DNA of 64,000 nucleotides. Source: Pseudalgibacter ostreae (GTDB lineage Bacteria > Bacteroidota > Bacteroidia > Flavobacteriales > Flavobacteriaceae). This document shows, one piece after another, positions 27,857-36,912 of this stretch. Within the stretch, counting starts at the first letter, position 1. Each line of letters opens with the position of its first letter. Position numbers and translations under genes: made by a program. The stretch lies in contig NZ_JBHMFC010000077.1 of the NCBI RefSeq assembly GCF_042427585.1, positions 57,098 to 121,097 of the forward strand, in the 5' to 3' direction. The notes under the pieces were generated by a model. It worked only from the letters and a program-made list of their open reading frames with translations, was not told the origin of the DNA and made no database searches.

Positions 27857-28855
27857 TTATATTTTATGTTGTATAAATGGATAATCTTTTTGTTCGTACA
27901 CCGCATCGTACATAACACGTTTCTCTGGATATGGGGATTCATCTGCAAATTTCTCGCATTCTGCCACCAACTCTTTAACACGTTTATCGATTACTTTAAT
28001 ATCTTCTTCAGAAGCGTACTTTTTATCAAGAAGCACCTCTTTTATTTGCGTAATAGGGTCGATTTTCTTGTACTCTTCTACCTCATCTTTCGTTCTATAG
28101 TGCTGTGCGTCACTCATAGAGTGCCCTCTATAACGATACGTCTTCAGTTCTAAAAATGTTGGCCCTCCTCCTTTTCTCGCACGTTGTATTGCTTCATCAA
28201 AAGCCTCCGCTACTTTTATAGGGTTCATTCCATCTACAGGGCCACAAGGCATATCATAGCCTAAACCAAGTTTCCAGATTTCGGTGTGGTTGGCAGTTCG
28301 CTCAACAGACGTGCCCATAGCGTAGCCATTATTTTCACAAACAAATACTACGGGTAATTGCCAAAGCATAGCCAAGTTAAAGGTTTCATGTAAGGAACCT
28401 TGTCTTGCAGCACCATCACCAAAGCAACATAAAGTAACGGCATCACTATCGTGATATTTATCACCAAACGCAATACCTGCTCCGAGTGGAATTTGCCCTC
28501 CTACGATACCATGACCACCGTAAAAACGGTGCTCTTTGGAAAAAATATGCATAGAACCTCCCAAACCTTGAGATGTTCCAGTGGCCTTTCCAAACAACTC
28601 TGCCATAACACGTTTTGGGTCTACCCCCATACCAATAGGTTGGACGTGATTTCGGTAAGCCGTAATCATTTTGTCTTTAGTCAAATCCATAGCATGTAAA
28701 GCACCTGCTAAAACAGCTTCTTGACCATTGTATAAATGAAGAAATCCTCTAACTTTTTGTTGTATGTATACTGCAGCTAGTTTGTCTTCAAACTTTCTCC
28801 AGAATAACATGTCTTCATACCATTTGAGGTAAACCTCTTTTGTGATTTTTTGCAT
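27857..28855 (-). CDS. pdhA: pyruvate dehydrogenase E1 component, alpha subunit
   Basis: Thiamine-diphosphate-dependent subunit that decarboxylates pyruvate with the E1 beta partner; 332 residues. The ThDP/magnesium motif is GDGAARQGSLHE followed ~20 residues later by VCENNGYAMGT. The phosphorylation-loop-like region YRYRGHSMSDAQHYR is also present, and YNGQEAVLAGA near the N-terminus is typical. A consensus promoter stands just upstream (28888-28917). It is the first gene of the pdhA-pdhC operon. Confidence 0.94.
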   Translation of the reverse strand: MQKITKEVYLKWYEDMLFWRKFEDKLAAVYIQQKVRGFLHLYNGQEAVLAGALHAMDLTKDKMITAYRNHVQPIGMGVDPKRVMAELFGKATGTSQGLGGSMHIFSKEHRFYGGHGIVGGQIPLGAGIAFGDKYHDSDAVTLCCFGDGAARQGSLHETFNLAMLWQLPVVFVCENNGYAMGTSVERTANHTEIWKLGLGYDMPCGPVDGMNPIKVAEAFDEAIQRARKGGGPTFLELKTYRYRGHSMSDAQHYRTKDEVEEYKKIDPITQIKEVLLDKKYASEEDIKVIDKRVKELVAECEKFADESPYPEKRVMYDAVYEQKDYPFIQHKI

Positions 28856-28887
28856 GGATTATAATTAAATTCTACTTAAGCGAATTA

Positions 28888-28917
28888 CAAAAGTAATACA
28901 TTGTTGGGTATTGCAAA
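28888..28917 (-). promoter_or_regulatory. promoter of pdhA-pdhC
   Basis: On the minus strand, TTTG (28917-28914), an 18-bp spacer and TACTTTTG (28895-28888). This is the Bacteroidota housekeeping-sigma -33/-7 consensus with the same spacing as the tRNA-Val(TAC) promoter. The pdhA start follows 32 bp later. Confidence 0.7.
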
Positions 28918-28948
28918 AACGTAAACTAATTTAATTTAAACTAAAAAG

Positions 28949-29431
28949 TTATAGTGCCGATTTATCAAACATAAATGGCAATAAATTTTTTAGGGAATCT
29001 GACTTTAAAACTTGCCCTGTTTCTCCCATAAAATAAATAGCGATTGGAGACGCTTGTTTCATCTCATACTCTGCAATAGCCTGCCTACAAGCACCACATG
29101 GCGGAATGGGCACTGATGATGTTTTAAGTTGTGACCCTCCAACAATAGCCAGTGTTAACATCTTAGCACTTGGATATTGCGACGCCGCATAATATACCGC
29201 AGTTCTTTCTGCACATAACCCAGACGGATAAGATGCGTTTTCTTGGTTGCTTCCGGTTATAATTTCGTTATTATCTAATAATAACGCTGCACCCACATTA
29301 AATTCGGAATATGGTGCATAGGCATTCTTCCTAGCTTCTATCGCTCTTTGCATTAGCATTAAAACCTCTAAAGGCAAGGCCTCCATGCTATCAAAAATAT
29401 CTAAAGTGGATTCTATTTTTAAAGATTTCAT
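28949..29431 (-). CDS. cdd: cytidine deaminase
   Basis: Zinc enzyme of pyrimidine salvage that deaminates cytidine and deoxycytidine to uridine forms; 160 residues from the ATG at 29431 (a TTG two codons upstream is a weaker start). The catalytic motifs are CAERTAVYYA (zinc Cys and catalytic Glu) and PPCGACRQAIAEY (two further zinc Cys). YAPYSEFNVGAALLL is the typical substrate-binding stretch. Length fits the homotetrameric one-domain type with a short N-terminal extension. It lies between the pdh genes and an acyl-CoA dehydrogenase gene on the same strand, each with its own spacer. Confidence 0.93.
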   Translation of the reverse strand: MKSLKIESTLDIFDSMEALPLEVLMLMQRAIEARKNAYAPYSEFNVGAALLLDNNEIITGSNQENASYPSGLCAERTAVYYAASQYPSAKMLTLAIVGGSQLKTSSVPIPPCGACRQAIAEYEMKQASPIAIYFMGETGQVLKSDSLKNLLPFMFDKSAL

Positions 29432-29539
29432 AAGCAATAGTACCTAATTGTTTTTTGTAAAATAAGAATCATTGTTCTTTTTACTTTGTTTTAATATAAA
29501 CGTACTGTTTAGGTTTGGTTTAAAAACTTCCAAACACCG

Positions 29540-30682
29540 TTATACTTTTAAAATACTTCTAGAAATGACTATTTTTTGTATTTCTGACGTCCCTTCATAA
29601 ATTTGGGTAATTTTAGCGTCACGCATCAAGCGCTCCACATGATACTCTTTCACAAAACCATTTCCTCCAAAAATCTGTACCGCCTCCACCGTATGAACCA
29701 TAGCCACTTTGGAAGCATATAGCTTTGCCATAGCACTAGACACATCGTAATTAAGATTTTGATCTTTATCCCAAGCTGCTTTCATAACCATATGGCGTGC
29801 AGCAGAAATTTCAGTATACATGTCGGCAAGTTTAAAAGCGATAATCTGGTGTTGTGAAATTACTTTTCCAAAAGCCTTCCGCTGGTTGGCGTATTCCAAA
29901 GCAAGCTCATAAGCCCCTTGTGCAATCCCTAAAGCTTGTGCCGCAATACCGATACGGCCTCCAGATAAGGTTTTCATAGCAAAACTAAAACCAAAGCCAT
30001 CTTCGCCTATTCGATTCTCCTTAGGCACCTTAACATCATTAAATTGTAATGTATGGGTATCGCTCCCTCTAATTCCTAATTTATTTTCTTTTGGTCCTAC
30101 ATGAAAACCTTCCATTCCTTTTTCTACAATAAACACATTTATGCCATGCGACCCTTTATCCCTATCGGTTTGGGCAACTACTAAATATACATCGGCCCTC
30201 CCTCCGTTTGTTATCCAATTTTTGGTGCCATTAATAAGATAATGGTCACCCTTATCGATAGCTGTCGTTTTTTGAGAGGTAGCATCACTTCCCGCTTCTG
30301 GCTCACTCAAACAAAACGCCCCAACAAACTCGCCTGTAGCCAATTTAGTAAGATACTTTTGTTTCTGTGCTTCTGTACCAAAAGCTTCAAGTCCATAACA
30401 TACCAAAGAATTATTAACGGATACAATTACAGAGGCAGAGGCATCAACTTTAGACAGTTCTTCCATAATAAGGACATAAGACACCGTATCCATACCACTT
30501 CCCCCATATTCTGGAGCCACCATGACCCCCATAAAACCAAGCGCAGCCATCTTTTTCACCAATGCCTCTGGAAAGTGCTGCTGCTCATCGCGCTCAATCA
30601 CCCCAGGCAATAATTCATTTTGTGCAAAATCACGAGCAGCATCTCGAATCATGATGTGCTCTTCTGTAAGATTAAAATCCAT
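29540..30682 (-). CDS. acyl-CoA dehydrogenase, short/branched-chain type
   Basis: FAD-dependent acyl-CoA dehydrogenase of 380 residues. AFCLSEPEAGSDA and NWITNGGRADVYLV are the FAD/substrate motifs, and IYEGTSEIQKIVISR near the C-terminus carries the catalytic Glu of short-chain and branched-chain enzymes. It is much shorter than the FadE-like protein at 3117-4919 and not in its operon, so it probably serves short-chain or branched amino-acid-derived acyl-CoAs; the exact substrate cannot be read. The start is placed at the ATG 30682 (MDFNLTEEH), with a TTG two codons earlier as an alternative. Confidence 0.9.
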   Translation of the reverse strand: MDFNLTEEHIMIRDAARDFAQNELLPGVIERDEQQHFPEALVKKMAALGFMGVMVAPEYGGSGMDTVSYVLIMEELSKVDASASVIVSVNNSLVCYGLEAFGTEAQKQKYLTKLATGEFVGAFCLSEPEAGSDATSQKTTAIDKGDHYLINGTKNWITNGGRADVYLVVAQTDRDKGSHGINVFIVEKGMEGFHVGPKENKLGIRGSDTHTLQFNDVKVPKENRIGEDGFGFSFAMKTLSGGRIGIAAQALGIAQGAYELALEYANQRKAFGKVISQHQIIAFKLADMYTEISAARHMVMKAAWDKDQNLNYDVSSAMAKLYASKVAMVHTVEAVQIFGGNGFVKEYHVERLMRDAKITQIYEGTSEIQKIVISRSILKV

Positions 30683-30766
30683 AAGCAACGGTAAAGCGTT
30701 ATGTTAACAATAAATAACACACAATATAGTTTTTTTTATGAAGATATTTTTATTTTTACTTGAAAT

Positions 30767-31831
30767 ATGACAAAGCAGAAGTATAAGGTTATAGGGGTAA
30801 TGTCTGGAACATCTTTGGATGGTATCGATTTGGCATTAGTAAGTTTTAATAAAGATTCAAATTGGACATTTAAGATCAGTCACTCCGAAACCGTTCCTTA
30901 TGAAAAAGAATGGCGATTAAAACTATCCCGTCTCGTAGATGTTACGCTTTCTGAATTAAAATCTATAGATGATGCATACACCGTTTATCTGGCAAATGTA
31001 ATTGCAAATTTTATAAAAAAACATAATATTAAAAACTTAGATGCTGTTTGTTCCCATGGCCATACAGCTTTGCACCAACCAGAAAAGAAATACACCTACC
31101 AAATTGGAAACAAACCAGGCCTAGCGACCTTAATTAAGCAAACTGTCGTTTGCGATTTCAGGGTTGAAGACGTAGCATTAGGGGGGCAAGGCGCGCCACT
31201 AGTTCCTATAGGCGACCAATTGCTCTTTTCCGAATATGATTTTTGCATTAATCTTGGAGGATTTGCAAACCTGTCATTCGACAAGGACAAAACCCGAGTA
31301 GCATATGATATTTGCCCAGTAAACCTTGTATTAAACCATTATGCAAACCAACTAAATCTAGATTTTGATGCTGGAGGCACGCTGGCTTCTAAAGGAAAAA
31401 TCGATAAAAACTTACTTCAGAAACTAAATGCTTTAAGCTTTTACAAAACGCCCCCTCCAAAGTCTTTAGGCCTAGAGTGGGTTCATAAAAACATATTTCC
31501 AGTAGTAGATAGCCTAAAGCTCGACACGAATACTGTATTAAGAACCTTTGTAGAACACGTCGCTATACAAATCACTTCCGAAATAAACACCAAGGAAAAC
31601 GCTTCTGTTTTAGTAACAGGCGGCGGCACTTACAATACGTTTTTAATCTCTAGAATTAAGTCCTTAACAAAAAACACCATATCCATTCCTTCGAACAGCA
31701 TTATAGAATATAAAGAAGCCCTTATTTTCGGTTTTTTAGGCGTCTTAAAACTTAGAAAAGAAAATAATTGTTTGAAGTCTGTAACAGGCGCAATCCACGA
31801 TCATAGTTCAGGGCTTGTTTTTCATTATTAA
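30767..31831 (+). CDS. anmK: anhydro-N-acetylmuramic acid kinase
   Basis: Enzyme of peptidoglycan recycling that opens and phosphorylates 1,6-anhydro-N-acetylmuramic acid to MurNAc-6-phosphate; 354 residues. The N-terminal ATP-binding motif VMSGTSLDGIDLALV is the family signature, and VCSHGHTALHQPEKKYTYQIG, VCDFRVEDVALGGQGAPLVPIGD and INLGGFANLSF are other conserved AnmK stretches. VTGGGTYNTFL near the C-terminus matches the sugar-kinase adenosine motif. It is monocistronic and divergent from the acyl-CoA dehydrogenase gene. Confidence 0.94.
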   Translation: MTKQKYKVIGVMSGTSLDGIDLALVSFNKDSNWTFKISHSETVPYEKEWRLKLSRLVDVTLSELKSIDDAYTVYLANVIANFIKKHNIKNLDAVCSHGHTALHQPEKKYTYQIGNKPGLATLIKQTVVCDFRVEDVALGGQGAPLVPIGDQLLFSEYDFCINLGGFANLSFDKDKTRVAYDICPVNLVLNHYANQLNLDFDAGGTLASKGKIDKNLLQKLNALSFYKTPPPKSLGLEWVHKNIFPVVDSLKLDTNTVLRTFVEHVAIQITSEINTKENASVLVTGGGTYNTFLISRIKSLTKNTISIPSNSIIEYKEALIFGFLGVLKLRKENNCLKSVTGAIHDHSSGLVFHY

Positions 31832-31990
31832 AAGTAGTGGGAAATTAATTTTTTAACCGATTTAGTTTTTATATTTGTTTGTTTTTACCATCAATCTAAG
31901 TTAAAAAACGGAATTCAATGATGTGTCTTATTAGACATTTACCTAAGCATCATTTTAATTTTCTATACTTAAGGGACAAAACAAACGTTA

Positions 31991-31998
31991 TACATTTG
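31991..31998 (+). promoter_or_regulatory. -7 promoter element of exbB-exbD-tonB
   Basis: TACATTTG 20 bp before the exbB start codon; the -33 side is poor. The three genes behind it, and probably folC, have gaps of 1-19 bp and form one operon. Confidence 0.45.
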
Positions 31999-32018
31999 CA
32001 AGAAACTAATTTAAACCT

Positions 32019-32720
32019 ATGTTAAATACATTATTATTTTTAAACCAAGAGACGCCAGAGTTACCCCTTGAAGGAGAACCTGTTGAAAAAACACTATCTA
32101 TAATTGAGCTTATTAGCAGTGGCGGTGCTGCTGGACAAGTTATTATAGCTATTTTATTTGTATTGCTCGTTGTTGCTATTTACATTTATTTTGAACGCAT
32201 ATTCGCTATAAAGGCAGCCTCTCAAGTTGATGCTAATTTCATGAACCAAATAAAAGATCATGTAAGTAATGGGAAAATAGATTCTGCCCAAATGCTTTGT
32301 GCTCAAGTTAATTCGCCAGTTTCTAGACTCATAGGAAAAGGGATTACACGTATTGGCAAGCCTTTAGCAGACATTAATACGGCCATTGAAAATGCTGGGC
32401 GTTTAGAAATTTATGGCTTAGAAAAAAACGTAAGCGTTCTGGCTACCATTTCTGGAGCAGGCCCCATGATTGGTTTTTTAGGTACGGTTGTGGGTATGAT
32501 ATTGGCTATATTTGAACTGGCAAATGCCGGTGGAAGCATCCAGATGGATGTTCTGGCAAGTGGATTATATACTGCAATGACAACTACAGTTGCTGGTTTA
32601 ATTGTAGGTATTGTAGCTTATATTGCATACAACCACCTCGTTGTTAAAACAGACAAGGTTATCTACAAAATGGAAGCCCACTCCCTAGAGTTTTTAGACC
32701 ACTTAAACGAACCATCTTAA
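32019..32720 (+). CDS. exbB: MotA/TolQ/ExbB proton channel family protein
   Basis: Inner-membrane proton channel subunit of the TonB energising complex; 233 residues. Three membrane helices: around 41-63 (GQVIIAILFVLLVVAIYIYFE), 145-170 (ATISGAGPMIGFLGTVVGMI) and 185-210. GFLGTVVGMI and TAMTTTVAGLIVG are the conserved ExbB/TolQ stretches. The N-terminal 35 residues before the first helix are acidic. It is followed 1 bp later by exbD and then a TonB gene, which favours ExbB over TolQ. Confidence 0.9.
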   Translation: MLNTLLFLNQETPELPLEGEPVEKTLSIIELISSGGAAGQVIIAILFVLLVVAIYIYFERIFAIKAASQVDANFMNQIKDHVSNGKIDSAQMLCAQVNSPVSRLIGKGITRIGKPLADINTAIENAGRLEIYGLEKNVSVLATISGAGPMIGFLGTVVGMILAIFELANAGGSIQMDVLASGLYTAMTTTVAGLIVGIVAYIAYNHLVVKTDKVIYKMEAHSLEFLDHLNEPS

Positions 32721-32721
32721 T

Positions 32722-33117
32722 ATGAATTTTAGAGGACGAAATAAAGTAACACCAGAATTCAATATGTCGTCTATGACTGATATTGTATTTCTGCTTCTTA
32801 TCTTTTTTATGATTGCTTCTACTTTGGTTACAACCAATGCTATTGATATTTTATTACCAAAAGCCAGCGGAAAAACGGAGAACCTAAAATCTGTTGCGGT
32901 AAGCATTCAAAAAGATTTGACTTATTATATCGATCAAAAACGTGTGGGAGAAAGCGTGCTTGAAAATGAGTTATTAAAAGTCTTGGCATCTAAGGAGAAA
33001 CCCACCATTGTTTTAAGAGCTGAAAAATCTGTACCTGTTGAAAACGTAGTTAAGGTAATGGATATTGCCAATAGAAATAAATTCAAGGTTATTTTGGCGG
33101 TAAAACCTAACAATTAG
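32722..33117 (+). CDS. exbD: ExbD/TolR family biopolymer transport protein
   Basis: Single-helix partner of ExbB, 131 residues. The membrane helix begins MSSMTDIVFLLLIFFMIAST (residues 15-34), with the essential proton-carrying Asp20 at its cytoplasmic end. The C-terminal periplasmic domain (YYIDQKRVGESVLENELL, then RAEKSVPVENVVKVMDIA) is of the ExbD/TolR fold. It starts 1 bp after exbB and is followed by tonB after 19 bp, so the three form an energy-transducing complex for TonB-dependent outer-membrane transport. Confidence 0.91.
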   Translation: MNFRGRNKVTPEFNMSSMTDIVFLLLIFFMIASTLVTTNAIDILLPKASGKTENLKSVAVSIQKDLTYYIDQKRVGESVLENELLKVLASKEKPTIVLRAEKSVPVENVVKVMDIANRNKFKVILAVKPNN

Positions 33118-33136
33118 AAAGACGCATAGGGCACGC

Positions 33137-33985
33137 ATGAGATATTTAGAAACAAAACATGAGAGAGATTCCGCAAAGATAACCACATTAATTATAGTTA
33201 TCATTGTGCTGTTATTGTTTGTAGTAGGACCTCCATACATGGATCCTCCAGAAGAATATGGCGTGGCAGTTAATTTTGGCACTACCGATTTTGGAAAAGG
33301 CGACACACAACCTTTAAAGCCAATAAAGTCGGAACCTCAAAAAGTAGAAACACCTCCACAGCCCGAAGTTTCAAAAGCAGAACCTTCAAAGCCATCTGAG
33401 ACAAAAGAAGACGTCTTAGCGGCAGATAATGCTGAAGAAATCGCTATTAAAAAACAGAAAGAGGCAGAAAGTAAAGCAAAAGCGATTGCCGATGCCAAAA
33501 CAAAGGCTGAAGCCGAAAGAATAGCCAAAGAAAAACAAGAACAAGACGAGAAAAAGAAAAAACTCGATGCTTTAATAGGAGGCGTTAGCAAATCTGAAGG
33601 CACAGAAACTGGCGGTGAAGGCAACGATAACAAGCAAGGTGATAAAGGGCGCCATCCAGGCGACCCATACGCACCAAGCGACTTCGGTGCTCCTGGCACA
33701 GGAAGCGGCGGTGTGGGCTACGGATTGAACGGGAGAGGCTCGCCATCATACAAAACTATAAAACAAGATTGCAACCAGTCGGGAATGGTTATTGTTAAAA
33801 TTACGGTAAACCAAAATGGTAATGTTATAGAAGCGGTTCCTGGTTCTAAAGGTACGACCAATACAGACCCGTGCTTATTAGAACCTGCTAAAAAAATAGC
33901 TTTATCGCACAAATGGCAACCCGACCCCAAAGCCCCTGCAAAACAGTATGGCTTTGTTAAAGTAAACTTTAATTTAGGTCAATAA
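33137..33985 (+). CDS. tonB: energy transducer TonB-like protein
   Basis: Periplasm-spanning protein of 282 residues. One N-terminal helix (about 15-33) is followed by a Pro/Glu/Lys-rich stretch, a long charged helix (residues ~85-145, Lys/Ala/Glu-rich and likely coiled coil), a Gly-rich segment (GAPGTGSGGVGYGLNGRGSP), and a C-terminal TonB-type domain with MVIVKITVNQNGNVIEAVPGSKGTT. The layout resembles both TonB and TolA; the C-terminal domain and the exbB-exbD neighbours favour TonB. The folC gene starts 3 bp after its stop. Confidence 0.85.
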   Translation: MRYLETKHERDSAKITTLIIVIIVLLLFVVGPPYMDPPEEYGVAVNFGTTDFGKGDTQPLKPIKSEPQKVETPPQPEVSKAEPSKPSETKEDVLAADNAEEIAIKKQKEAESKAKAIADAKTKAEAERIAKEKQEQDEKKKKLDALIGGVSKSEGTETGGEGNDNKQGDKGRHPGDPYAPSDFGAPGTGSGGVGYGLNGRGSPSYKTIKQDCNQSGMVIVKITVNQNGNVIEAVPGSKGTTNTDPCLLEPAKKIALSHKWQPDPKAPAKQYGFVKVNFNLGQ

Positions 33986-33988
33986 CCC

Positions 33989-35209
33989 ATGGCAACATAT
34001 CAAGATACTGTTCATTGGATGTTTTCGCAACTCCCCATGTATCAACGAGAAGGAAAATCGGCATTTAAAGAAGATTTATCCAACACCTTAAAATTAGCCC
34101 AACACTTAAATTTTCCTGAAAAAAAATTCAAGTCAATTCATGTGGCAGGCACTAATGGAAAAGGCTCCACCAGCCATATGTTAGCCTCTATCTTACAGGA
34201 AGCAGGCTATAAAGTTGGACTCTATACATCGCCTCATTTAAAAGACTTTAGAGAACGCATAAAAATCAATGGAAAGGAGATTGAAAAATCTTTTGTTATC
34301 GATTTTATAAAAAAAAACGAAACCTTTTTTAAAAAAAACGCACTTTCCTTTTTTGAAATGACCGTTGGAATGGCTTTTGAATACTTTTCTATAAAAGAGA
34401 TAGACATTGCTATTGTAGAAGTGGGATTAGGCGGAAGATTAGACTCAACCAACATTATAACCCCTGAACTATCTGTAATAACGAATATAGGATTAGACCA
34501 TACACAGTTCTTAGGCGAAACACTTCAAGCTATTGCTTTTGAAAAAGGAGGTATTATAAAAGACAATATACCGGTAGTAATTGGTGAGACCCAAAAAGAA
34601 ACCACCTCTGTTTTTAAAGCATTAGCTAAAAAACATAACTCTAAAATAATATTTGCCGATCAAAACGCTGGTGAGCATTTTCCATCCGATTTGATTGGGA
34701 GCTACCAAACCAAAAACATACAAACAGTTGTACAGAGCATACAAGAACTTCAGCAAAAAGGGTACCAGATATCGAATGATAATATAAAGCAAGGCCTATT
34801 ACAAGTCATAAAAAACACAGGATTAAAAGGCCGTTGGCAGGTTTTAAATGAAAACCCTAAAACAGTATGTGATACAGGGCACAATAAAGAAGGGCTTACG
34901 TATGTAATGAAACAGCTTTCTGAACAAACCTATAATGCATTACATATTGTTTTTGGAGTTGTAAATGATAAAGATTTAAATAGTATTATAGCCTTATTAC
35001 CTAAAAATGCGACTTATTATTTCTGTAAGCCCGATATTCCTCGAGGATTAGATGCAGAAAGCTTAAAAAGCTTTTTTAAAGCACACAACCGCCACGGAAA
35101 CACCTACAAGTCTGTTATTGAGGCCTATAAATCGGCACTAGCTAATGCAGAATCCAATGATTTTATTTTTATTGGCGGCAGTACTTTTGTGGTTGCAGAA
35201 ATAATTTAA
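33989..35209 (+). CDS. folC: bifunctional folylpolyglutamate synthase / dihydrofolate synthase
   Basis: Cytoplasmic Mur-ligase-fold enzyme that adds glutamate to folates; 406 residues. The P-loop is HVAGTNGKGSTSHM (residues ~51-64). The omega-loop region SPHLKDFRERI, VEVGLGGRLDSTNI and NIGLDHTQFLG are the conserved FolC stretches, and the C-terminal ligase domain has CDTGHNKEGL. It starts 3 bp after tonB and is probably the last gene of that operon; the functional link with TonB is not obvious. The following spacer leads into tRNA genes. Confidence 0.92.
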   Translation: MATYQDTVHWMFSQLPMYQREGKSAFKEDLSNTLKLAQHLNFPEKKFKSIHVAGTNGKGSTSHMLASILQEAGYKVGLYTSPHLKDFRERIKINGKEIEKSFVIDFIKKNETFFKKNALSFFEMTVGMAFEYFSIKEIDIAIVEVGLGGRLDSTNIITPELSVITNIGLDHTQFLGETLQAIAFEKGGIIKDNIPVVIGETQKETTSVFKALAKKHNSKIIFADQNAGEHFPSDLIGSYQTKNIQTVVQSIQELQQKGYQISNDNIKQGLLQVIKNTGLKGRWQVLNENPKTVCDTGHNKEGLTYVMKQLSEQTYNALHIVFGVVNDKDLNSIIALLPKNATYYFCKPDIPRGLDAESLKSFFKAHNRHGNTYKSVIEAYKSALANAESNDFIFIGGSTFVVAEII

Positions 35210-35227
35210 ATTTTTATTGAAAAAGCT

Positions 35228-35257
35228 TTTGCAAATTGAAAATCTAGTTTATATTTG
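35228..35257 (+). promoter_or_regulatory. promoter of tRNA-Val(TAC)
   Basis: TTTG (35228-35231), 18-bp spacer, TATATTTG (35250-35257). The predicted transcript has a leader of ~90 nt before the tRNA. Confidence 0.65.
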
Positions 35258-35351
35258 CACACCGATTCGAAGCACACAACGCTTTTTCATTAAAAGCATT
35301 AAAACTAAAAATCGGAACGTTCTTGGGCAGCCGAATGCCTTAATAAAATTC

Positions 35352-35426
35352 GGGCGCATAGCTCAGTTGGTTCAGAGCACTTGGTTTACACCCAAGGGGT
35401 CGGGGGTTCGAATCCCTCTGCGCCCA
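35352..35426 (+). tRNA. tRNA-Val (anticodon TAC)
   Basis: Complete cloverleaf of 75 nt. Acceptor stem GGGCGCA / TGCGCCC with discriminator A; D-stem GCTC / GAGC; anticodon stem CTTGG / CCAAG around the loop TTTACAC (anticodon TAC, U33 present); T-arm with GGTTCGAATCC. The CCA end is not encoded in full. A hairpin terminator follows at 35437. Confidence 0.95.
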
Positions 35427-35436
35427 CAGAAAGATA

Positions 35437-35463
35437 AAGCTTCCAGAAATGGAGGCTTTTTTT
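35437..35463 (+). terminator. terminator after tRNA-Val(TAC)
   Basis: Stem AAGCTTCC / GGAGGCTT (one T·G pair), loop AGAAAT, then seven T. Confidence 0.8.
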
Positions 35464-35612
35464 ATGCACTATTCCCAGAAGTTGTGGGTGGAAATTAAAT
35501 TGTTTTTAATATAAATAAGATACGTTCTAAAGTGTCAACTTTTCTAAATTTAATCCCTCATAATAAAAATCAAAGTTTCACTTCAAGATTTTTTAATTCG
35601 AGAGTTTACTAA

Positions 35613-35620
35613 TATCTTTG
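35613..35620 (+). promoter_or_regulatory. -7 promoter element of tRNA-Val(GAC)
   Basis: TATCTTTG 14 bp before the tRNA. A TTTT stretch lies 18 bp further upstream at the -33 position. Confidence 0.6.
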
Positions 35621-35634
35621 CACAAAGATTAAAG

Positions 35635-35709
35635 GGGTCATTAACTCAGTTGGTTCAGAGTGTCACGTCGACAACGTGGAAGTCACTGGTTCGAATCCAG
35701 TATGACCCA
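35635..35709 (+). tRNA. tRNA-Val (anticodon GAC)
   Basis: Complete cloverleaf of 75 nt. Acceptor GGGTCAT / ATGACCC with discriminator A; D-stem ACTC / GAGT; anticodon stem TCACG / CGTGG (one T·G pair) around the loop TCGACAA; T-arm ACTGG / CCAGT. The anticodon is GAC if the loop is read in the normal register. Position 33 is then C instead of the almost invariant U, which is odd and listed as a finding. Confidence 0.88.
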
Positions 35710-35726
35710 CTTTTTTTAAAACATTC

Positions 35727-35759
35727 AAAACACTTTCTGGTTTAAACAAAAAGTGTTTT
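35727..35759. terminator. bidirectional terminator between tRNA-Val(GAC) and topoisomerase IB
   Basis: Stem AAAACACTTT / AAAGTGTTTT with a 13-base loop. It stands 3 bp from the stop of the minus-strand topoisomerase gene and 17 bp after the tRNA. Confidence 0.7.
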
Positions 35760-35762
35760 AAA

Positions 35763-36752
35763 TCATTTCTTTTTTAAGCGGTTTCGAAGCATACACAAAA
35801 CCCCTATTTCTTCCTTAGATAGGTTTTCTGCTTTCTTTAACAACTTATTTATTTCTTTATCAAAATACCTCAGCGTTCGTCCTTGAGTGTAATCATCAAT
35901 AACCCTAGGATCTATATAAGAACTTCGGGCTACTGAAGGTGTATTTCCAAGCCGTTCAGAAACACGATTTACAGCCTCCTTAATATTGTTATCTAATGCC
36001 TCTTGGTCTTTTTTGTCTACAACACCCAATTCATCTAGGGCAATGGCAGCAATCATAGTTCCCGCCCAAGTTCTAAAATCTTTTGCTGAAAACTCATCCC
36101 CCATAACTTCATGAATATAAGCATTCAAATCGTCACTTTTAACATCGACGATATGGTTATCTTCATCTAGGTACTTAAAAACCTCATACCCGCTCATATC
36201 ATCGATTTCTTTAACAATTTTAGCTAATTTTTTATTTACAATATTTTTCTTTTGATCTTGTCCAGACTTTCCCTTATATTGAAATAGTATTTCATCACCA
36301 TTAATCGTTAGGTGTTTGTGTCTTAATGTAGTTAGTCCGTAGGTTGCATTGTCCTTAGAATACGTTTCATTTCCTGGTCTAAAAAAAGCAGATTCCAGTA
36401 ACCGAAGCATTGTAGCCATTACTTTCTCACGATTCAGCTTGCGCTTTCTTAAATGCTGTCCTGTAACACGTCTCATGTGCTCCAATTGATCTGCAAAATG
36501 AACAATTCGATCAAACTTTTTAGAATTTTGCCTTTTTACATGGTTTGGGTGATATATATATTGTTTACGCTCTTTATCATCTCGTCCTGTTACTAAAAGA
36601 TCCGCATTACGGTTTTCGTTTATCTCCACACAGGTCCAAGCTGGCGGGATAACAAGTGAGTTTATCCAGTCGCGGGTGTCTTTATTTTTTATAACTTCAC
36701 CATTCTCATCCTGATATGTAAAGCCTTTTCCTTTCTTTTTCCTGTAATACAT
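35763..36752 (-). CDS. DNA topoisomerase IB
   Basis: Poxvirus-like type IB topoisomerase, which relaxes DNA by nicking one strand through a 3'-phosphotyrosine; 329 residues. The N-terminal domain has IPPAWTCVEI..NRNADLLVTGRDDKERKQYIYHP, the usual DNA-clamp region. The catalytic domain has YGLTTLRHKH (catalytic Arg), AKDFRTWAGT (Arg and Thr), and the nucleophile Tyr279 in SSYIDPRV. Bacterial homologues of this size occur in many soil and marine bacteria and are dispensable. It is monocistronic, with no sign of a recent mobile-element neighbour. Confidence 0.92.
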   Translation of the reverse strand: MYYRKKKGKGFTYQDENGEVIKNKDTRDWINSLVIPPAWTCVEINENRNADLLVTGRDDKERKQYIYHPNHVKRQNSKKFDRIVHFADQLEHMRRVTGQHLRKRKLNREKVMATMLRLLESAFFRPGNETYSKDNATYGLTTLRHKHLTINGDEILFQYKGKSGQDQKKNIVNKKLAKIVKEIDDMSGYEVFKYLDEDNHIVDVKSDDLNAYIHEVMGDEFSAKDFRTWAGTMIAAIALDELGVVDKKDQEALDNNIKEAVNRVSERLGNTPSVARSSYIDPRVIDDYTQGRTLRYFDKEINKLLKKAENLSKEEIGVLCMLRNRLKKK

Positions 36753-36912
36753 TTGCGGATTTTATTTTAAAATTAAATGACCCACTGTACGTCGCTATAA
36801 AATATTTTATAGAATTCCACATTCATAAACAAAGAATCTTATTAAGTCTCACCCTATTTCTATCTTCTTTTTAGAGAGCGATTCGAACCTTTACTTTTCT
36901 CTTAACGGAGCG

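Noticed and set aside
35217..35498. Open frame of 93 codons across tRNA-Val(TAC)
   Set aside because: It runs through the tRNA and its terminator; a chance frame.
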